From: Heliocidaris erythrogramma
Lineage: Eukaryota; Echinodermata; Echinoidea; Camarodonta; Echinometridae
DNA: 64,000 bases
Direction: 5' to 3'
NCBI GenBank assembly: GCA_025617745.1
Contig: CM046870.1
Coordinates: 4,221,285 to 4,285,284, forward strand
How positions within the stretch are numbered: position 1 is the first letter of the stretch; each line of letters begins with the position of its first letter. Below the pieces are notes generated by a model. That model was given only the letters and a program-made list of their open reading frames with translations. It had not been told where the DNA came from and did no database searches. The translations under genes were made by a program, and so were the position numbers. Below, in pieces: positions 54,950 through 64,000 of the stretch.

Positions 54950-55450
54950 ACAGGCTGTCTTTTTCCCTTTCTCCGACTTTTGTTATTCCCAAGCGCTCGG
55001 GAAAACTTCAGTACATTTTCGGATGGAGACTCTCGCCTCCATTCTCCCGTTGATCAAGAGGAAGGACTACGCGGTCTTGATAGTTTTCGAAGATGCGTAT
55101 TTCCACTTTCCCGTTCATCGCGCTTTGCGCGATCTTCTGGGGTTTTTCTTCCTCTCAGAGACTTATCGCTTTCGCACTCTTCCCTTCGGGCTGTGCCCAG
55201 TCCCTCGGGTTCTTACTCAGGTTGTAGCCGTGCTGGCAGCCTCTCTGAGGCGATGCGGCCTTCGGCTATTTTTGCTACCTGGACGATTGGCTTCTCCTAG
55301 CGGAGTTGCGCGATTGTTTGTTGGACGAGACTAGTTTGCTCGTCAATCTTACTCAAGACTTGGGTTTCCTAATATTTTGGGAAAAGCCAGAGTTAGTTCC
55401 TACTTGCAGCCCAGTTTTTCTGGGGGCTGTGTTGGACATTTGGAATCAGT
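54950..55450 (+). pseudogene. DIRS copy 3 reverse transcriptase
   Basis: METLASILPLIKRKDYAVLI and FEDAYFHFPVHRALRDLLGF are the fingers; YRFRTLPFGLCPVPRVLTQV is the region before the palm box. CTACCTGGACGATTGGCTTCT (55275-55295) encodes YLDDWLL, but a 1-nt shift puts it out of the upstream frame. LGFLIFWEKPELV follows. Confidence 0.82.
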
Positions 55451-55499
55451 TGGCTCGACCCAGTCGAGACAGGTTTCTCACCATTGTCTCGGCAGCTCG

Positions 55500-55800
55500 C
55501 AAGCTCATGCTGGCCAGAAAGGTTCTTGCGCGAGGCAAGTCCTTCCGTACCCCCCCCCCCCCCTCCTTCCGTTGATCTCGGTTTCGACGGACGCTTCTCG
55601 GTTGGGGTGGGGAGGACATTGCAATGGCAGCGCGGTCGCGGGGGACTGGTCTCATCTTGGGACTCTTCCCCATATTTAATGTTTGACTTTTCAGTCGTTC
55701 AGTTCTGATCCTCACGGACAATGTCACTGTGGCGGCTTATGTCAATCTGCAGGGAAGCACTCGTTCTGCTATCCTGAATGCCCTAGCAGCACAGCTGACA
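55500..55800 (+). pseudogene. DIRS copy 3 RNase H, internally shortened
   Basis: STDASRLGWGGHCNGS is at 55584-55630, after a C13 run at 55550-55562. After PHI at 55679 the sequence jumps to a shifted LTDNVTVAAYVN at 55711-55745. The segment carrying the glutamate is lost compared with copies 1 and 2. Confidence 0.7.
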
Positions 55801-56819
55801 GTCGGGTCTCTGTGATAGAGCCGCGGAATTTTTATTGTCCAGTCGTAGAGTTTCTACTAGGGAGATTTATAATTCCCGTCTTTCGGTCTTTTTCCTTTGG
55901 CGTAAAGAGCGAAATCAAACCCCTTATCGGCTCCTATTGGTTCAATTGCGGATTTTCTAATCTCGCTATTTGACAAAGGGAGATCCATCTCTACTATCCG
56001 AGGCTACCGTTCGGAATGATCGGGGCCATTCATTCGGATTTCTCAGATGGTTCGGGGATTTCCAATTCCCCGCTGTTAAGTGGTGTGATTCGGTCGTTCT
56101 TTTTGAAGCGACCTCCTTTTTCTAGGTTAGTGCCGTCTTGGGGTCTGCCTAAGGTCCTGGAGGCCTTGGCGAAACCTCTTTCCGAACCGTTAGGTGAAGC
56201 TCGCTTCATCATCTTACGGTTAAGACGCTCTTTTTGGTAGCTTTTTGCCTCTGGGCAGAGGCGCAGTACTCTTCATGCTCTCTGCCTTACTCCTGGTCAT
56301 GTTCGCTGGGAGAGAAAAGGCGTTAGATTGATTCCTAAGGCTTCTTTTATTGCCGAGAATCAGACAGCTGCCTCTGGCCCTGTTGAGATTTTTCTTTGTC
56401 TGCTTTCTGGGTTTTCGTCAGTGCGCGAGGACAAAGTTTGGTGTCCTGTTAGGGCTCTCTATTGGTATATTGATAAGACTAAGTCTTATCGTAAGGATGA
56501 TCAGTTGTTCCTGTTCACTAGAGAGCCTCTTTCTCCTGCTTCTCTTGATTCCATTTCTAGATGGATTGTCGAGGCTTTTAGGGCTGCTGGCACAGGGTCT
56601 CTTTTTTCCGACAGTAAGCCTTGTGCTCATGACACTCGTAGTGTCAGCACTTCTTGGGTTCGGTTTCAAGGTGTGGCGCTTGATGATATTTTGAAGGCTG
56701 CTTATTGGCGTTCGCCCAATTCCTTCATTTCTTGCTACCTTAGGGATGTTCCCGCAGGTGAGGCTATGTTTGCGTCAGCCACCTTGAAGGCCGCTGTGTC
56801 TTTGTTTTCTTCGCTGTAA
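55800..56819 (+). pseudogene. DIRS copy 3 tyrosine recombinase
   Basis: The N-terminal domain is read in pieces (RVSTREIYNSRLSVFF, STIRGYRS, HSDFSDGSGISNSPLL). The catalytic half is open at 56328-56819 with DKVWCPVRALYWYIDKTKSY, HDTRSVSTSW and FISCYLRD. The arginine-bearing QRRSTLHALCLTPGHVRW lies in another frame at about 56258-56315. Confidence 0.82.
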
Positions 56820-56871
56820 TCCTATTCCCTTCTGCTTGAAACATGCCTCCCGGTCTTTGAGTTGGCGCTGG

Positions 56872-57219
56872 TCTGGCATAATAGGTAGGTATATATGATT
56901 TATTGCAGTAAATTTGTAAAATCAGCACTGATTTTCTTATTTACTATATAAATCTATATACCTACCTATGACCCTCCCTCCTTCCCCTCACCTTGCAAGC
57001 AACATGTTTCTACTTGGGATTGCTGGCAAAAGAGGAAGATGGCCGTAGCGTGTTGACGCGCGTGAGTGGCGAAGGGGACAATAGGATTACGGGGGGTGCG
57101 CACAATATTGTGACTCATGTGTGTTAAATTCTCGAAGGGGTCCCGTAGTCAAGACTACAGGCATAATAGGTAGGTATATAGATTTATATAGTAAATAAGA
57201 AAATCAGTGCTGATTTTAC
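56872..57219. repeat. DIRS copy 3 internal complementary region and right terminal repeat
   Basis: 56876-56970 is the complement of both termini (ATTTATTGCAGTAAAT for the left; AAAATCAGCACTGATTTTCT, TATTTACTATATAAATC for the right). 57028-57219 is the right terminal repeat. Confidence 0.88.
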
Positions 57220-57541
57220 AATTTCATTTTATTTTCTATATATTGGATATCGGTATCAGCATCGGCTGATTAAAAAAAAAGCATATAGGCTCATGCAGGC
57301 CTCGGATGTTCTCATTTCCTGAATGGATGCACAACAAAACCACTGCATGAATGAGAAAATAAGAACTCACAAGGAAGCAACCAGCAGCACCGCGCGGCGT
57401 TCCCAATATACATGTTCATATATGTTAGGGCGGGGACAACACGTAAGACGAATTTTCTTCGACTTCCGCATAGGTCGAAAATCGCCTAAGTCGACGCATT
57501 TCACTCAGTCCCGTCAAGATCGACTTAGGCGAGGTTGACTG

Positions 57542-59490
57542 TAGTCATGACTATTTTGGAGTAATTAAAGGAATATGTACTACACATTAAAACGTAGCAT
57601 TATGTGCCCAACTTTAGTAGGAAACATTACAAAAAAAAACAAGGAGCATGCGCGTTTTCATTCATCAATTCCCTTGGGTTTCTCTAGTTTTGTCTTAAAC
57701 CACCATTTTTGGCTGTGACCATTAATTGTTTCTTTCAAAATCCACTTTAATAGGAAGTCCACCCTGGTATTAGTTAAGATGAATTTGCTTGGTACAGAAA
57801 ATCAAATAAACTTTTGTTTTCTTTATATAAAAAGGAATAGTTATGTTTCATACAGGTTTTGTGTAAAAACATATGCTCAAAATTTTATTATCCCTTTTCT
57901 ATAATTTTTCTGCTTTTAAAACGTATCGAAAACAAGTTGCTGAAAACTGTTTATCCAATAATAGCGAGCCAATGGAGTAAAATGGAGTCAAAAGGGGCCT
58001 GAGCTTTCGATCCTAGCAGAATCTTCGTCAGAGGCAAAAAGACAAACATAAAGAGCAAGACAAGCATATATATAGACTACAGGCACAAAACAGATTACAT
58101 GTAACAGGAACTGTAAGGGAGGAGCTGTGGACACAAAACAATAGGAACAAAAGGGGAGTGTGGGGAGTCAAAACCCATGAGTCAAGTGGGTGTGGAGGGG
58201 GATTAAAACAAATACAAAGGCGTGGAGATCAAAGGAGAGTAATGAGTAATGAGCCCCAAGCTCAGGGGTGGGTAACCTGTGAAAGCATAGGATAAGTGGG
58301 GAGGCAACATCAAACATGATAAGGAACAATGCAAAGACAAGAGAAAGGAATAAGTGCTGTTCAAGTTCAGTGCAGTGGAGTGGTAGGGCAGAAAATAAAG
58401 AGGGAGTCGAGTTGTTAGACAACAAGTGCAAAATATATGGCATATAAAGTACTTCATATCAGGCTGGACTTCTTGTTTACAGTTACGAAAAAGATCATAC
58501 TTTATTCTTAATACTGTAGATACAGTTCTCGAGGTATAGATTTGTCTTTAACAGTGAAGGGAATAATTGAAGCCAAATTCATGCCAACTGTGAAAATATA
58601 TACTAATATCCATATCAGATCAATAAATCTTGCTATGATGTCAAGTACGATAATTATTTTGGATTTGTTATCGTACTATTCATAATATATTTTGGTACTG
58701 TAGTTCACAATGAGTTGGATATGTCACTAAATGGGATGGCATGAGTAAGTGATGTTTTTTCAATTTTTGTTTTCGGGAGAGTAAACTCTCCCTAAAACAA
58801 TTTTAATTGTGATTTACATTCTTGAGTGGGATCCACCTATTTTTTAAATATTTCATTATCTATATCTTCAAACGGATCATGAAATGCTGAAGAATACTGC
58901 AATAAAGGGTGTAGAGGACAGTAAATGTACAGTATGTTTACTGCAGTAAGTAGTCCTGGATTAGAACAAGAATATTGGTGTTCACCAGTGCTAATTTAAT
59001 CGTCAAGAAGCAAAACAATGAACCCAAATATCAGTATCATTCATTTGTAGCTTTTCAGATAAAAGGTTTGCGGTACAACCATGTGAGTTGGAATAACTCC
59101 ACGTTCCGGTCAGAATGCTCTGGCCGTCGTCAGGAGAATAAGAAGAGGGAATAAATCAGCAGAATTTATATATGAAGCGGTAGAAATTCTACAGCTTCAC
59201 AACTTGTTTGTAATCCTATATTTGTAGCTTTTGTTTGGCATTATTTCCAATTATACAACAATTAAGTTGCTCCAACAGAAATAATTTTGCGATTCATACA
59301 GGACGATTGATGAAAACACAAGCCTTTTAATTATTTTCCTAACCGCCGTTTTCCAGGTTTTCATTTTATGAAACTTGAGCTTAAACTTACCTGTTCCTGA
59401 AAGCATAGATTGCCATTTTTATAAGTTTCCACGTGTAAACCCTTTCTGACATTCTTATCCAATGCCTCAACTCAATCTCCCAATTTACAG
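57542..59490. other. Intron 15, last part
   Basis: No exon is seen. It holds a hammerhead motif at 57997-58035, a purine-rich stretch at 58120-58430, and a degraded second hammerhead-like core at 59106-59150. A coding part of a Penelope-like element was not found here. Confidence 0.55.
57997..58035 (-). ncRNA. Hammerhead ribozyme with complete stems
   Basis: On the minus strand: stem I GCCU/AGGC, core CUGACGA (58024-58030), one A, stem II GAUUCU/AGGAUC with loop GCU, core GAA, stem III AG/CU without loop, and C at the cleavage position. All three stems pair fully, with one U-G wobble in stem II. Short loopless stem III is the Penelope type. It is antisense to the host transcript. Confidence 0.7.
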
Positions 59491-59632
59491 AAAATCTTGT
59501 ACCTACATCACCAATACTGGTGGAGGAGAAGAGTTCTACCGTCCTCACAATTGTGGTCACTGTAGTGGTCATTGTGATTTTAATCAGTATGTCAACTACT
59601 CTAATTGTTTATTGGATAAAGAAAACAAAAAG
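59491..59632 (+). CDS. Host exon 16: transmembrane helix
   Basis: The acceptor is CAATTTACAG and the donor AAAAG|GTAAGT, phase 1 to 2. It encodes NLVPTSPILVEEKSSTV, then a hydrophobic run rich in V, I, L and T of about 26 residues (LTIVVTVVVIVIL..) ending YWIKKTK. The lysines after the helix are a stop-transfer signal, so the tail is cytoplasmic and all earlier domains extracellular. Confidence 0.87.
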
Positions 59633-59838
59633 GTAAGTAGTGTTTCATGTTCTGCAATTTCTTTCATAGTTTATTCTAATCAGCAATATATCACCTTTTG
59701 GTATACATATTTTACGTAGGCCTATTGCTTTGACCATATTTTGTTGGTTTTCTTTTCATAAAACAAGCAGCCCAATAAATTAATTCCAGCTATTTCGTGC
59801 AAACCGATCGGCCAGTATAAATGCATGTTTCCTCCAGA

Positions 59839-59909
59839 CTCTTTAACTATTTCTGTTGCAATTGTTCTGATACCCAATTCAAATCAGTTTCCAGACCTTG
59901 CCGATCAAG
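59839..59909 (+). other. Possible but unsupported alternative exon
   Basis: TTTCCTCCAG precedes and CAA|GTAAGC follows an open 71-nt segment. Inserting it between exons 16 and 17 changes the frame of exon 17, giving a different short tail (rich in N and L). Its length is not compatible with the direct 16-17 junction frame, so I treat it as doubtful. Confidence 0.2.
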
Positions 59910-60912
59910 TAAGCATATGGCCTCTGTTCTTTATTTTATATATGTGTTTCTGTCCCACCATCATCCCATCTCCCTCCTATCCCTTCTCTTTCTCGCTCTT
60001 TCATCCTCTTCCACCCCACTCTCACCCCACTCTCATCCTCTTCCACCCCACTCTCATTTTTGTTTTCATCTGAAAAGTATTCCTTTCGCTTTCCACATTT
60101 TCTTCATTATACATTTCTTTAATAATTTACCTAACGACGGGTAAATAAACAAGAAATCCTCATTCAACTTCCAAGCCCTGCAGAATGTCCAAGAACAATA
60201 ACGTAAAGTGTAGTGAAATGGCTGAAGCGCTGTGATCTTTATTCAGCCATTTAACATTCAATTCTTTGTATGTCCATAATTACTGTATTTAGAACAAGAA
60301 ATTAATGTATCTACCTATTATTGCTAGTTTGGTCCAAACTACGCTACCATCGAGAAACTAAAAGTCACATTTGCGCACGCCCCACCCCCGTTTGGCACCT
60401 TCCCATAGTCACAGTCAGATGAGTCACTGCGCCTAAATTTGACATTTATCTCTGTTTTGCGCCTTTCTGATCTGCTCTGATAAATTAATTCCGTTTTCTT
60501 TTAAATTATTGATTTGATAGAACGGACTTTCAGTCACTACTTTGATAGACAGAAATTAAATCAAAATTCTGTCTCGCATTTCTTCCCATTTCGTTCCTCC
60601 CGACGACACAGATTTTACGCAAGTTCGCTGGGCTAGAAATCCACTGCTGAGCGCTTTGTATTCGTTAGGGTTTTCCTATGTAATAGTTTTCGTGCATAGC
60701 CCTCGGGGTGTCATTTATTCTTTCGTAGCTCCTTCCCTCGCATTTATTTGTGCTTGTATTTGTAGAAATACTGTGAGCTCTTTATTTACACCCTTACGTA
60801 CTTGTCTCCTTTTCTTATTGTTTCAGGATTAGTATGAGTTCTTCTGCTCCTTTGAATCATGTTACCCTTACCGCTCCCACCAGTGTGCAGGCTGACACAG
60901 CGGGAGACAGTA

Positions 60913-61518
60913 GGGACTTTTAAAATTGCACGTCCACTTAGTCGACTGGTACGCAAGGACATCATTCTACTCCACTGCGCATGCGCCACTCGCCCTCTCC
61001 CTGTCCTCCTCCCTGACTTGCAAAATCGAGAACGTGTTCACTTCGTTTTTGCGGTGCTCTGAAATCTTCGACGAGGTTCACGTATATGACGTAATCAGAA
61101 CAGCTCAACTATCACTATGAACATGACGAACAAAGAAGCGGACAATTTATGCAGCTCCTCACTGTACCCTTCACAATTGCACTGGTTAACAAAAGAACAT
61201 CCATTCATTGCTATCCTGTAAAAATATGTAGAACAGGTGTCACATAATAGCAGTGATGGGATGTCCTTTTGTCTACTAGAGCTATTGTGGAGGGTAGAAT
61301 GAGGAGCTGCATAAATTGTCTGCTCTCTTTGTCATCGTGTTCATAGTGTATTATGCTCATCCCTTGAGTGTGTACTTCCGGTTGACGTCGACGGTACGTA
61401 CACGTCGAGTGAAATCTAAAATGATCAGAACTGTAGTCAACATGGGCAGTCGACGACGTTGACATGCGCGAATTAGTTGACTAAGACGAAGTACTAGTCC
61501 ACTGCTTCTAAAAGTCCC
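60913..61518. mobile_element. 606-bp foldback/mariner-like MITE inside DIRS copy 4 gag
   Basis: The ends GGGACTTTTAAAAT and, inverted, GGGACTTTTAGAAG are flanked by TA on both sides. The two halves pair along most of their length (GGACAATTTATGCAGCTCCT against AGGAGCTGCATAAATTGTCT). No coding sequence. Confidence 0.75.
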
Positions 61519-61659
61519 TAGTGTCACGGCTTCATCTCCGATGAAACGCAGTACACTAGCAACCGGGGGTAGGGGCGTGAAACCGTCGACTCGGTCAGGG
61601 ATTATACTCCCAGGCTGGTCGACGAGAGGTAAGTTAGGGACCACTGCGGACAGTGGGTC

Positions 61660-62480
61660 TCTCGGACAGGGACCAGCACCTCGTTGCTTGCTAGCCCGGC
61701 AGCGGCCTGGTTCAGCATTACAACATTCGGGACTCGCAGTCCCGACGAGGGGTTCGTCGGATTACCGACCACAGGCCCCCGAACTCAGGGCGTGAGTGTC
61801 GCCGGATTACCGGCATGTAGCACTCATGTCCGCTGAGGGGGAGCCGTCGGGATACGACAATACGCTCCTACCTGAGGAAAGACACTGGAGTTTCTCCATC
61901 GAGTGATCTGTACACTGTTAGTGACGCGGCGATCCTTAGTGCTCAGCCTTAGTCGCTACCCCCCGTCCTAAACTGGCCAAGCGTAGCCGTGAGAGGAGAT
62001 CCGAGCTCCCGGCCAAGCACGGCCTCTCGGGGAAGGTGCCGACTTCTTTGCCGGAGCGCGCTGCCCCCCTCCTTGCAAGAAGTCCAAAAGGCACCATTCG
62101 ACCAAGTCTCTTTCTAAGTCGGTCAAGGATTATCTTCCCAGGCTTGCCGACGAAAGATCAAGCACCTCGTTGTTTGCTAGCCCGGCAGCGGCCGGGCTCG
62201 GCTTTCCAACAACAGTCGGGACACTGGCCACTGGCACTCATGTCCGCTCGGGGGGAGCCGAGCAAAGACACTGGAGTCTCTCCATCCAGCACTGACTTAG
62301 CCCCAGTCACTACCGAGACGGCTACCCCCCCCCCCCCGTTCTAAACTGGCCAAGCGTAGCCGTGAGGGACCATTCGAGCGCCCTGCCAAACACGGCCTCT
62401 CGGGTACGGCCAAGGTGCCAACTTCTTTGCCCCCCCCCCCCCCCCCCCCCCTCTTGCAAGAAGCCCAAAAGGCACCAAAA
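61660..62480 (+). repeat. Segmental duplications in DIRS copy 4 gag
   Basis: GCACCTCGTTGCTTGCTAGC (61667) recurs at 62160. GACACTGGAGTTTCTCCATC (61882) recurs at 62268. AGGTGCCGACTTCTTTGCC (62035) recurs at 62412. Offsets of 380-490 bp show at least one tandem duplication with later indels. A smaller one links 62883-62925 and 63268-63310 (GATCAATACTATCC). Confidence 0.8.
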
Positions 62481-62761
62481 GGCCAACTCTCTAAGTCGAA
62501 ATTCAAGGTTGCCTCGGGCACACCTAAGACTATATCTGGCAGGAAAGGCAAGGCGTCTCCTATGACGCCAGACCCTTCTCCCTCGGCGGTCGATCAGGCT
62601 GAACTTCTTCGTTTTGAAGATAGTTGTTGAGATGAGCGAGTAAGTTGCTCGCAGCCGACCGCGGGTGGCACAGACCCCTCCTCGGACATTGACGAGTTCG
62701 TGGACTTGGGTGATCCGAACCTTGACCCGGTTATACCCGGTTCCAGTTCGACGGTATCCAA

Positions 62762-62845
62762 CCCCGGGTTACCGGTATCCTACCCCGGTTTACCGGTTTC
62801 CGGTCTCGGGTTGCCGGTTTCCTGCCCCGGTTTGCCGATATTCGG
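62762..62845 (+). repeat. 21-bp coding repeat (PGLPVSx), four units
   Basis: Units CCCCGGGTTACCGGTATCCT, CCCCGGTTTACCGGTTTCCG and two variants encode a seven-residue unit in the gag frame. Confidence 0.85.
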
Positions 62846-63405
62846 TCCTGAGTTTAAGGGTCCAGGCTCTCCAAAGCCTCTTGCTCATGGTGGATCAATA
62901 CTATCCGATCATGGTTGGCCCCTTGAGGGCTTGATCCCGGCAGGCCCAGAGCCTCCTGGCCAGAGCTGCTCCTTATGGCTCGTGGATTCACCCGCCCCGG
63001 GGGCCAGATTTCCCCACATAACCGATTCTGATGTTCACTCTGACTCCGCGTCACAAGCCAGTGCGGCCCCAAACCCCTCGTGGTTTGGCAGCTGACGTGC
63101 AGGCTCCTTTGGAGAGATACTTACCTGAGACTTTCCCGCCGGACCAGGCGGGACTTGGCTCAGGCTTCTCTTCTCTTCAGGCAAAGGGCCCCCTCGTCGG
63201 GGATACCCCTTACTGACGATTTCAAGGCTGCCTATGCAGGCATAGCTGAATAGTCGTCGTTCTTGTGCTCATGCTGGATCAATACTATCCGGTCATGATT
63301 GGCCCCTTGAAGGTCATGCTCGATCCCGGTAGGCCTAGAGCCTCCAATCCAGAGCTGCTCCTACCCCGGCGGCGCTCGGCGCCCCTCCCGGTGAGGAGAC
63401 AGCCC

Positions 63406-63731
63406 TATATATAAAGTTAATGTTTATATTATATGTATTTGCTTTTCAGGTCTTCGCAGGGATTAGGGATGCGTTTTAGGAAATATTTTATTCACGTGTG
63501 AGGGACGATTTAGGGAATAAAAACTTGAATAAGTGTGAAATATGCCATTTTAGGGAAAACGGCAAATGCTTCGTCATGTATCATATCAAAGAAAATATTT
63601 CAAGTTATTATAGCTTTTTATAATTTATGTTTTATTAATTATATCTTACAGATATATTTCTAGATCTTTACACCAAGTTCTATCAATGTCATTCTTCTTT
63701 ATCTTCTATATCATTCATGTTCAATTTGTAG
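63406..63731. other. End of intron 16
   Basis: AT-rich, with three diverged 'tttagggaa' words at 63474-63560. It ends in a pyrimidine tract and acceptor TTCAATTTGTAG. Confidence 0.6.
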
Positions 63732-63819
63732 GTGGAATAAAATTGGAGATGAACCAAGCATTTCTGAACCTGAACCTCAACCTCAACCTGAAACACCACT
63801 GAAGACAACATCAATGTAG
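63732..63819 (+). CDS. Host exon 17: cytoplasmic tail and stop
   Basis: The acceptor is CAATTTGTAG, phase 2. It encodes R-WNKIGDEPSISEPEPQPQPE, then TPLKTTSM and TAG at 63817-63819. The tail is 29 residues, acidic and proline-rich, with an EP/QP repeat, and has no kinase or other catalytic domain. No polyadenylation signal is clear before the window end. Confidence 0.8.
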
Positions 63820-64000
63820 ATGAGCACTCTACCATCCATCAAAGAACTCCAGGGAAGAATTGAAAAGCTTTGGAAACAACATGTAAAGCGTTTCAGGGTT
63901 AGTCATGCGTTAAAAAGGCAACCTTACCCCTAAATTACCATTTCCAGTGCAATTCGAAGGTCACTGGTTTGGTCAGTTGTGCCAGCATATTTACCCTTGT

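Larger units (their letters stand above)
51836..57219 (+). mobile_element. DIRS-type retrotransposon, copy 3 (full length, about 5.4 kb, decayed)
   Basis: It starts ATTTACTGCAATAAATTATA and ends AGTGCTGATTTTAC. It has an inverted-repeat pair of about 154 bp, gag with an 820-bp duplication, RT, a shortened RNase H, recombinase and internal complementary region. No target duplication. Its family differs from copies 2 and 4, as the terminal repeats show (TATTATGCCTGTAGTCTTGA against TATTTTGCTAGTCTTCCGAC). Confidence 0.9.
50046..57541. mobile_element. pogo-like TIR element split by DIRS copy 3
   Basis: The left end CAGCCTCGCTTAAGTCGA and inverted right end CAGTCAACCTCGCCTAAGTCGA are flanked by TA on both sides. 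Further sub-terminal AAGTCGAT words occur on both sides (50078-50190; 57470-57500). TIR sequence and TA target are typical of pogo/Tigger-type elements. Without the DIRS insert it would be about 2.1 kb. I read no transposase, so it is probably non-autonomous. Confidence 0.55.
60835..63216 (+). pseudogene. gag: DIRS copy 4 gag remnant
   Basis: ATG at 60835 (MSSSAPLNHVTLTAPTSVQA) follows an acceptor-like CTTATTGTTTCAG. A foldback interrupts it at 60913-61518. STLATGGRGVKPSTRSG aligns with GGKGVSLSARSG of copy 2. QAELLRFED aligns with SELLRLMRL. A PGLPVS repeat lies at 62762-62845, and LAADVQAPLERYLPETFPP aligns with MAADAKALLEKYMPEIFPQ of copy 2. C-runs at 62325-62338 and 62430-62451 shift the frame. 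Confidence 0.75.
60287..63405 (+). mobile_element. DIRS-type retrotransposon, copy 4, truncated to its gag half
   Basis: The left terminus AATGTATCTACCTATTATTG, then CTAGTTTGGTCC, matches the inverse of copy 1's right terminus (ATGTATCTACCTATTATG, then CTAGTTGTCCCA) and shares AGTCACATT(T/C)GCGCACG. Leader and gag follow. Sequence similarity to the other copies stops at about 63405, right after GAGGAGACAG. RT, RNase H, recombinase and right end are absent. Confidence 0.8.
6869..63819 (+). other. Host gene: 3' part of an SVEP1-like transmembrane receptor, 17 exons
   Basis: This entry gives the extent of the host gene as far as the window shows it. Seventeen exons with AG acceptors and GT donors concatenate to 2835 nt, exactly 944 codons plus TAG, with no internal stop. 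Most introns are phase 1, the usual phase for shuffled extracellular modules. Domain order is EGF, EGF, EGF, pentraxin-type, EGF, EGF, TSP1, sushi-like, an unknown segment with RRKR, a linker, three GCC2/GCC3 modules, a transmembrane helix and a tail. SVEP1 family proteins combine sushi, EGF, pentraxin and GCC2/GCC3 modules, so a cell-adhesion or ligand-binding role at the cell surface is inferred. The 5' exons and promoter lie outside the window or were not recognised. Confidence 0.85.

Noticed and set aside
57979-58457. Serine/leucine-rich minus-strand frames at 58168-58457 as a Penelope RT
   Set aside because: No RT motif is present. The frame follows a purine-rich strand bias.
59106-59150. 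A fourth hammerhead on the minus strand (CTGACGA with a 7-bp stem II)
   Set aside because: The GAA side reads GAACGUGG, so the A15.1-U16.1 pair and the cleavage position are not satisfied and stem I is poor. At most a decayed relic.

Overview
The window is animal nuclear DNA. It has split genes with GT-AG introns, tRNA-derived SINEs, DIRS, BEL/Pao, Penelope-like and non-LTR retroelements, and hammerhead ribozyme motifs. The domain mix of the host gene and the abundance of DIRS and BEL elements suggest a marine invertebrate deuterostome, probably an echinoderm such as a sea urchin. That is an inference, because no species marker is present.

One host gene runs along the + strand from 6869 to the stop codon at 63817-63819. 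I reconstructed 17 exons from splice signals, phase agreement and domain continuity. They total 2835 nt in one unbroken frame, the last 944 codons of a protein whose start lies upstream of the window. Domain order is EGF repeats, a pentraxin/LamG-type domain over three exons, two EGF repeats, one thrombospondin type 1 repeat, one sushi-like domain, a two-exon cysteine-poor segment with a furin-type RRKR site, a linker exon, three GCC2/GCC3 (ephrin-receptor-like) cysteine modules, one transmembrane helix and a short Pro/Glu-rich tail. The parts resemble SVEP1-type proteins (sushi, EGF, pentraxin, GCC2/GCC3), but this one is membrane-anchored and carries a TSP1 repeat.

The introns are filled with mobile DNA, and every element with recognisable directional coding lies in the same sense as the host gene. 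DIRS-type tyrosine-recombinase retrotransposons occur four times: copy 1 at 1-2814 (cut by the window edge), copy 2 at 38772-44759, copy 3 at 51836-57219, and copy 4 at 60287 to about 63405 (gag half only). Intron 1 (7014-28029) holds a TIR element, an inverted-arm element with hammerhead-like cores, two dead LINE reverse transcriptases and a 10.5-kb BEL/Pao element with TG..CA LTRs and a 5-bp duplication. Intron 2 holds a Penelope-like remnant with two hammerhead motifs and a perfect 13-bp duplication, then a poly(G)-rich foldback. Later introns hold a palindromic SINE dimer, two tRNA-Arg-type SINEs, MITEs, and a pogo-like element split by DIRS copy 3.

Most striking: (i) the BEL gag N-terminus is an array of about 30 copies of an 18-residue unit, with a recurring 1-nt deletion spaced at n x 54 - 1 nt; (ii) hammerhead ribozymes with 2-bp, loopless stem III on a Penelope-like remnant and at 58.0 kb; (iii) DIRS copy 2 interrupts a MITE whose uninterrupted relative lies 8.6 kb downstream; (iv) splice-acceptor-like and donor-like motifs are shared by the gag regions of three diverged DIRS copies; (v) a decayed duplicate of a host exon lies just upstream of the live one.
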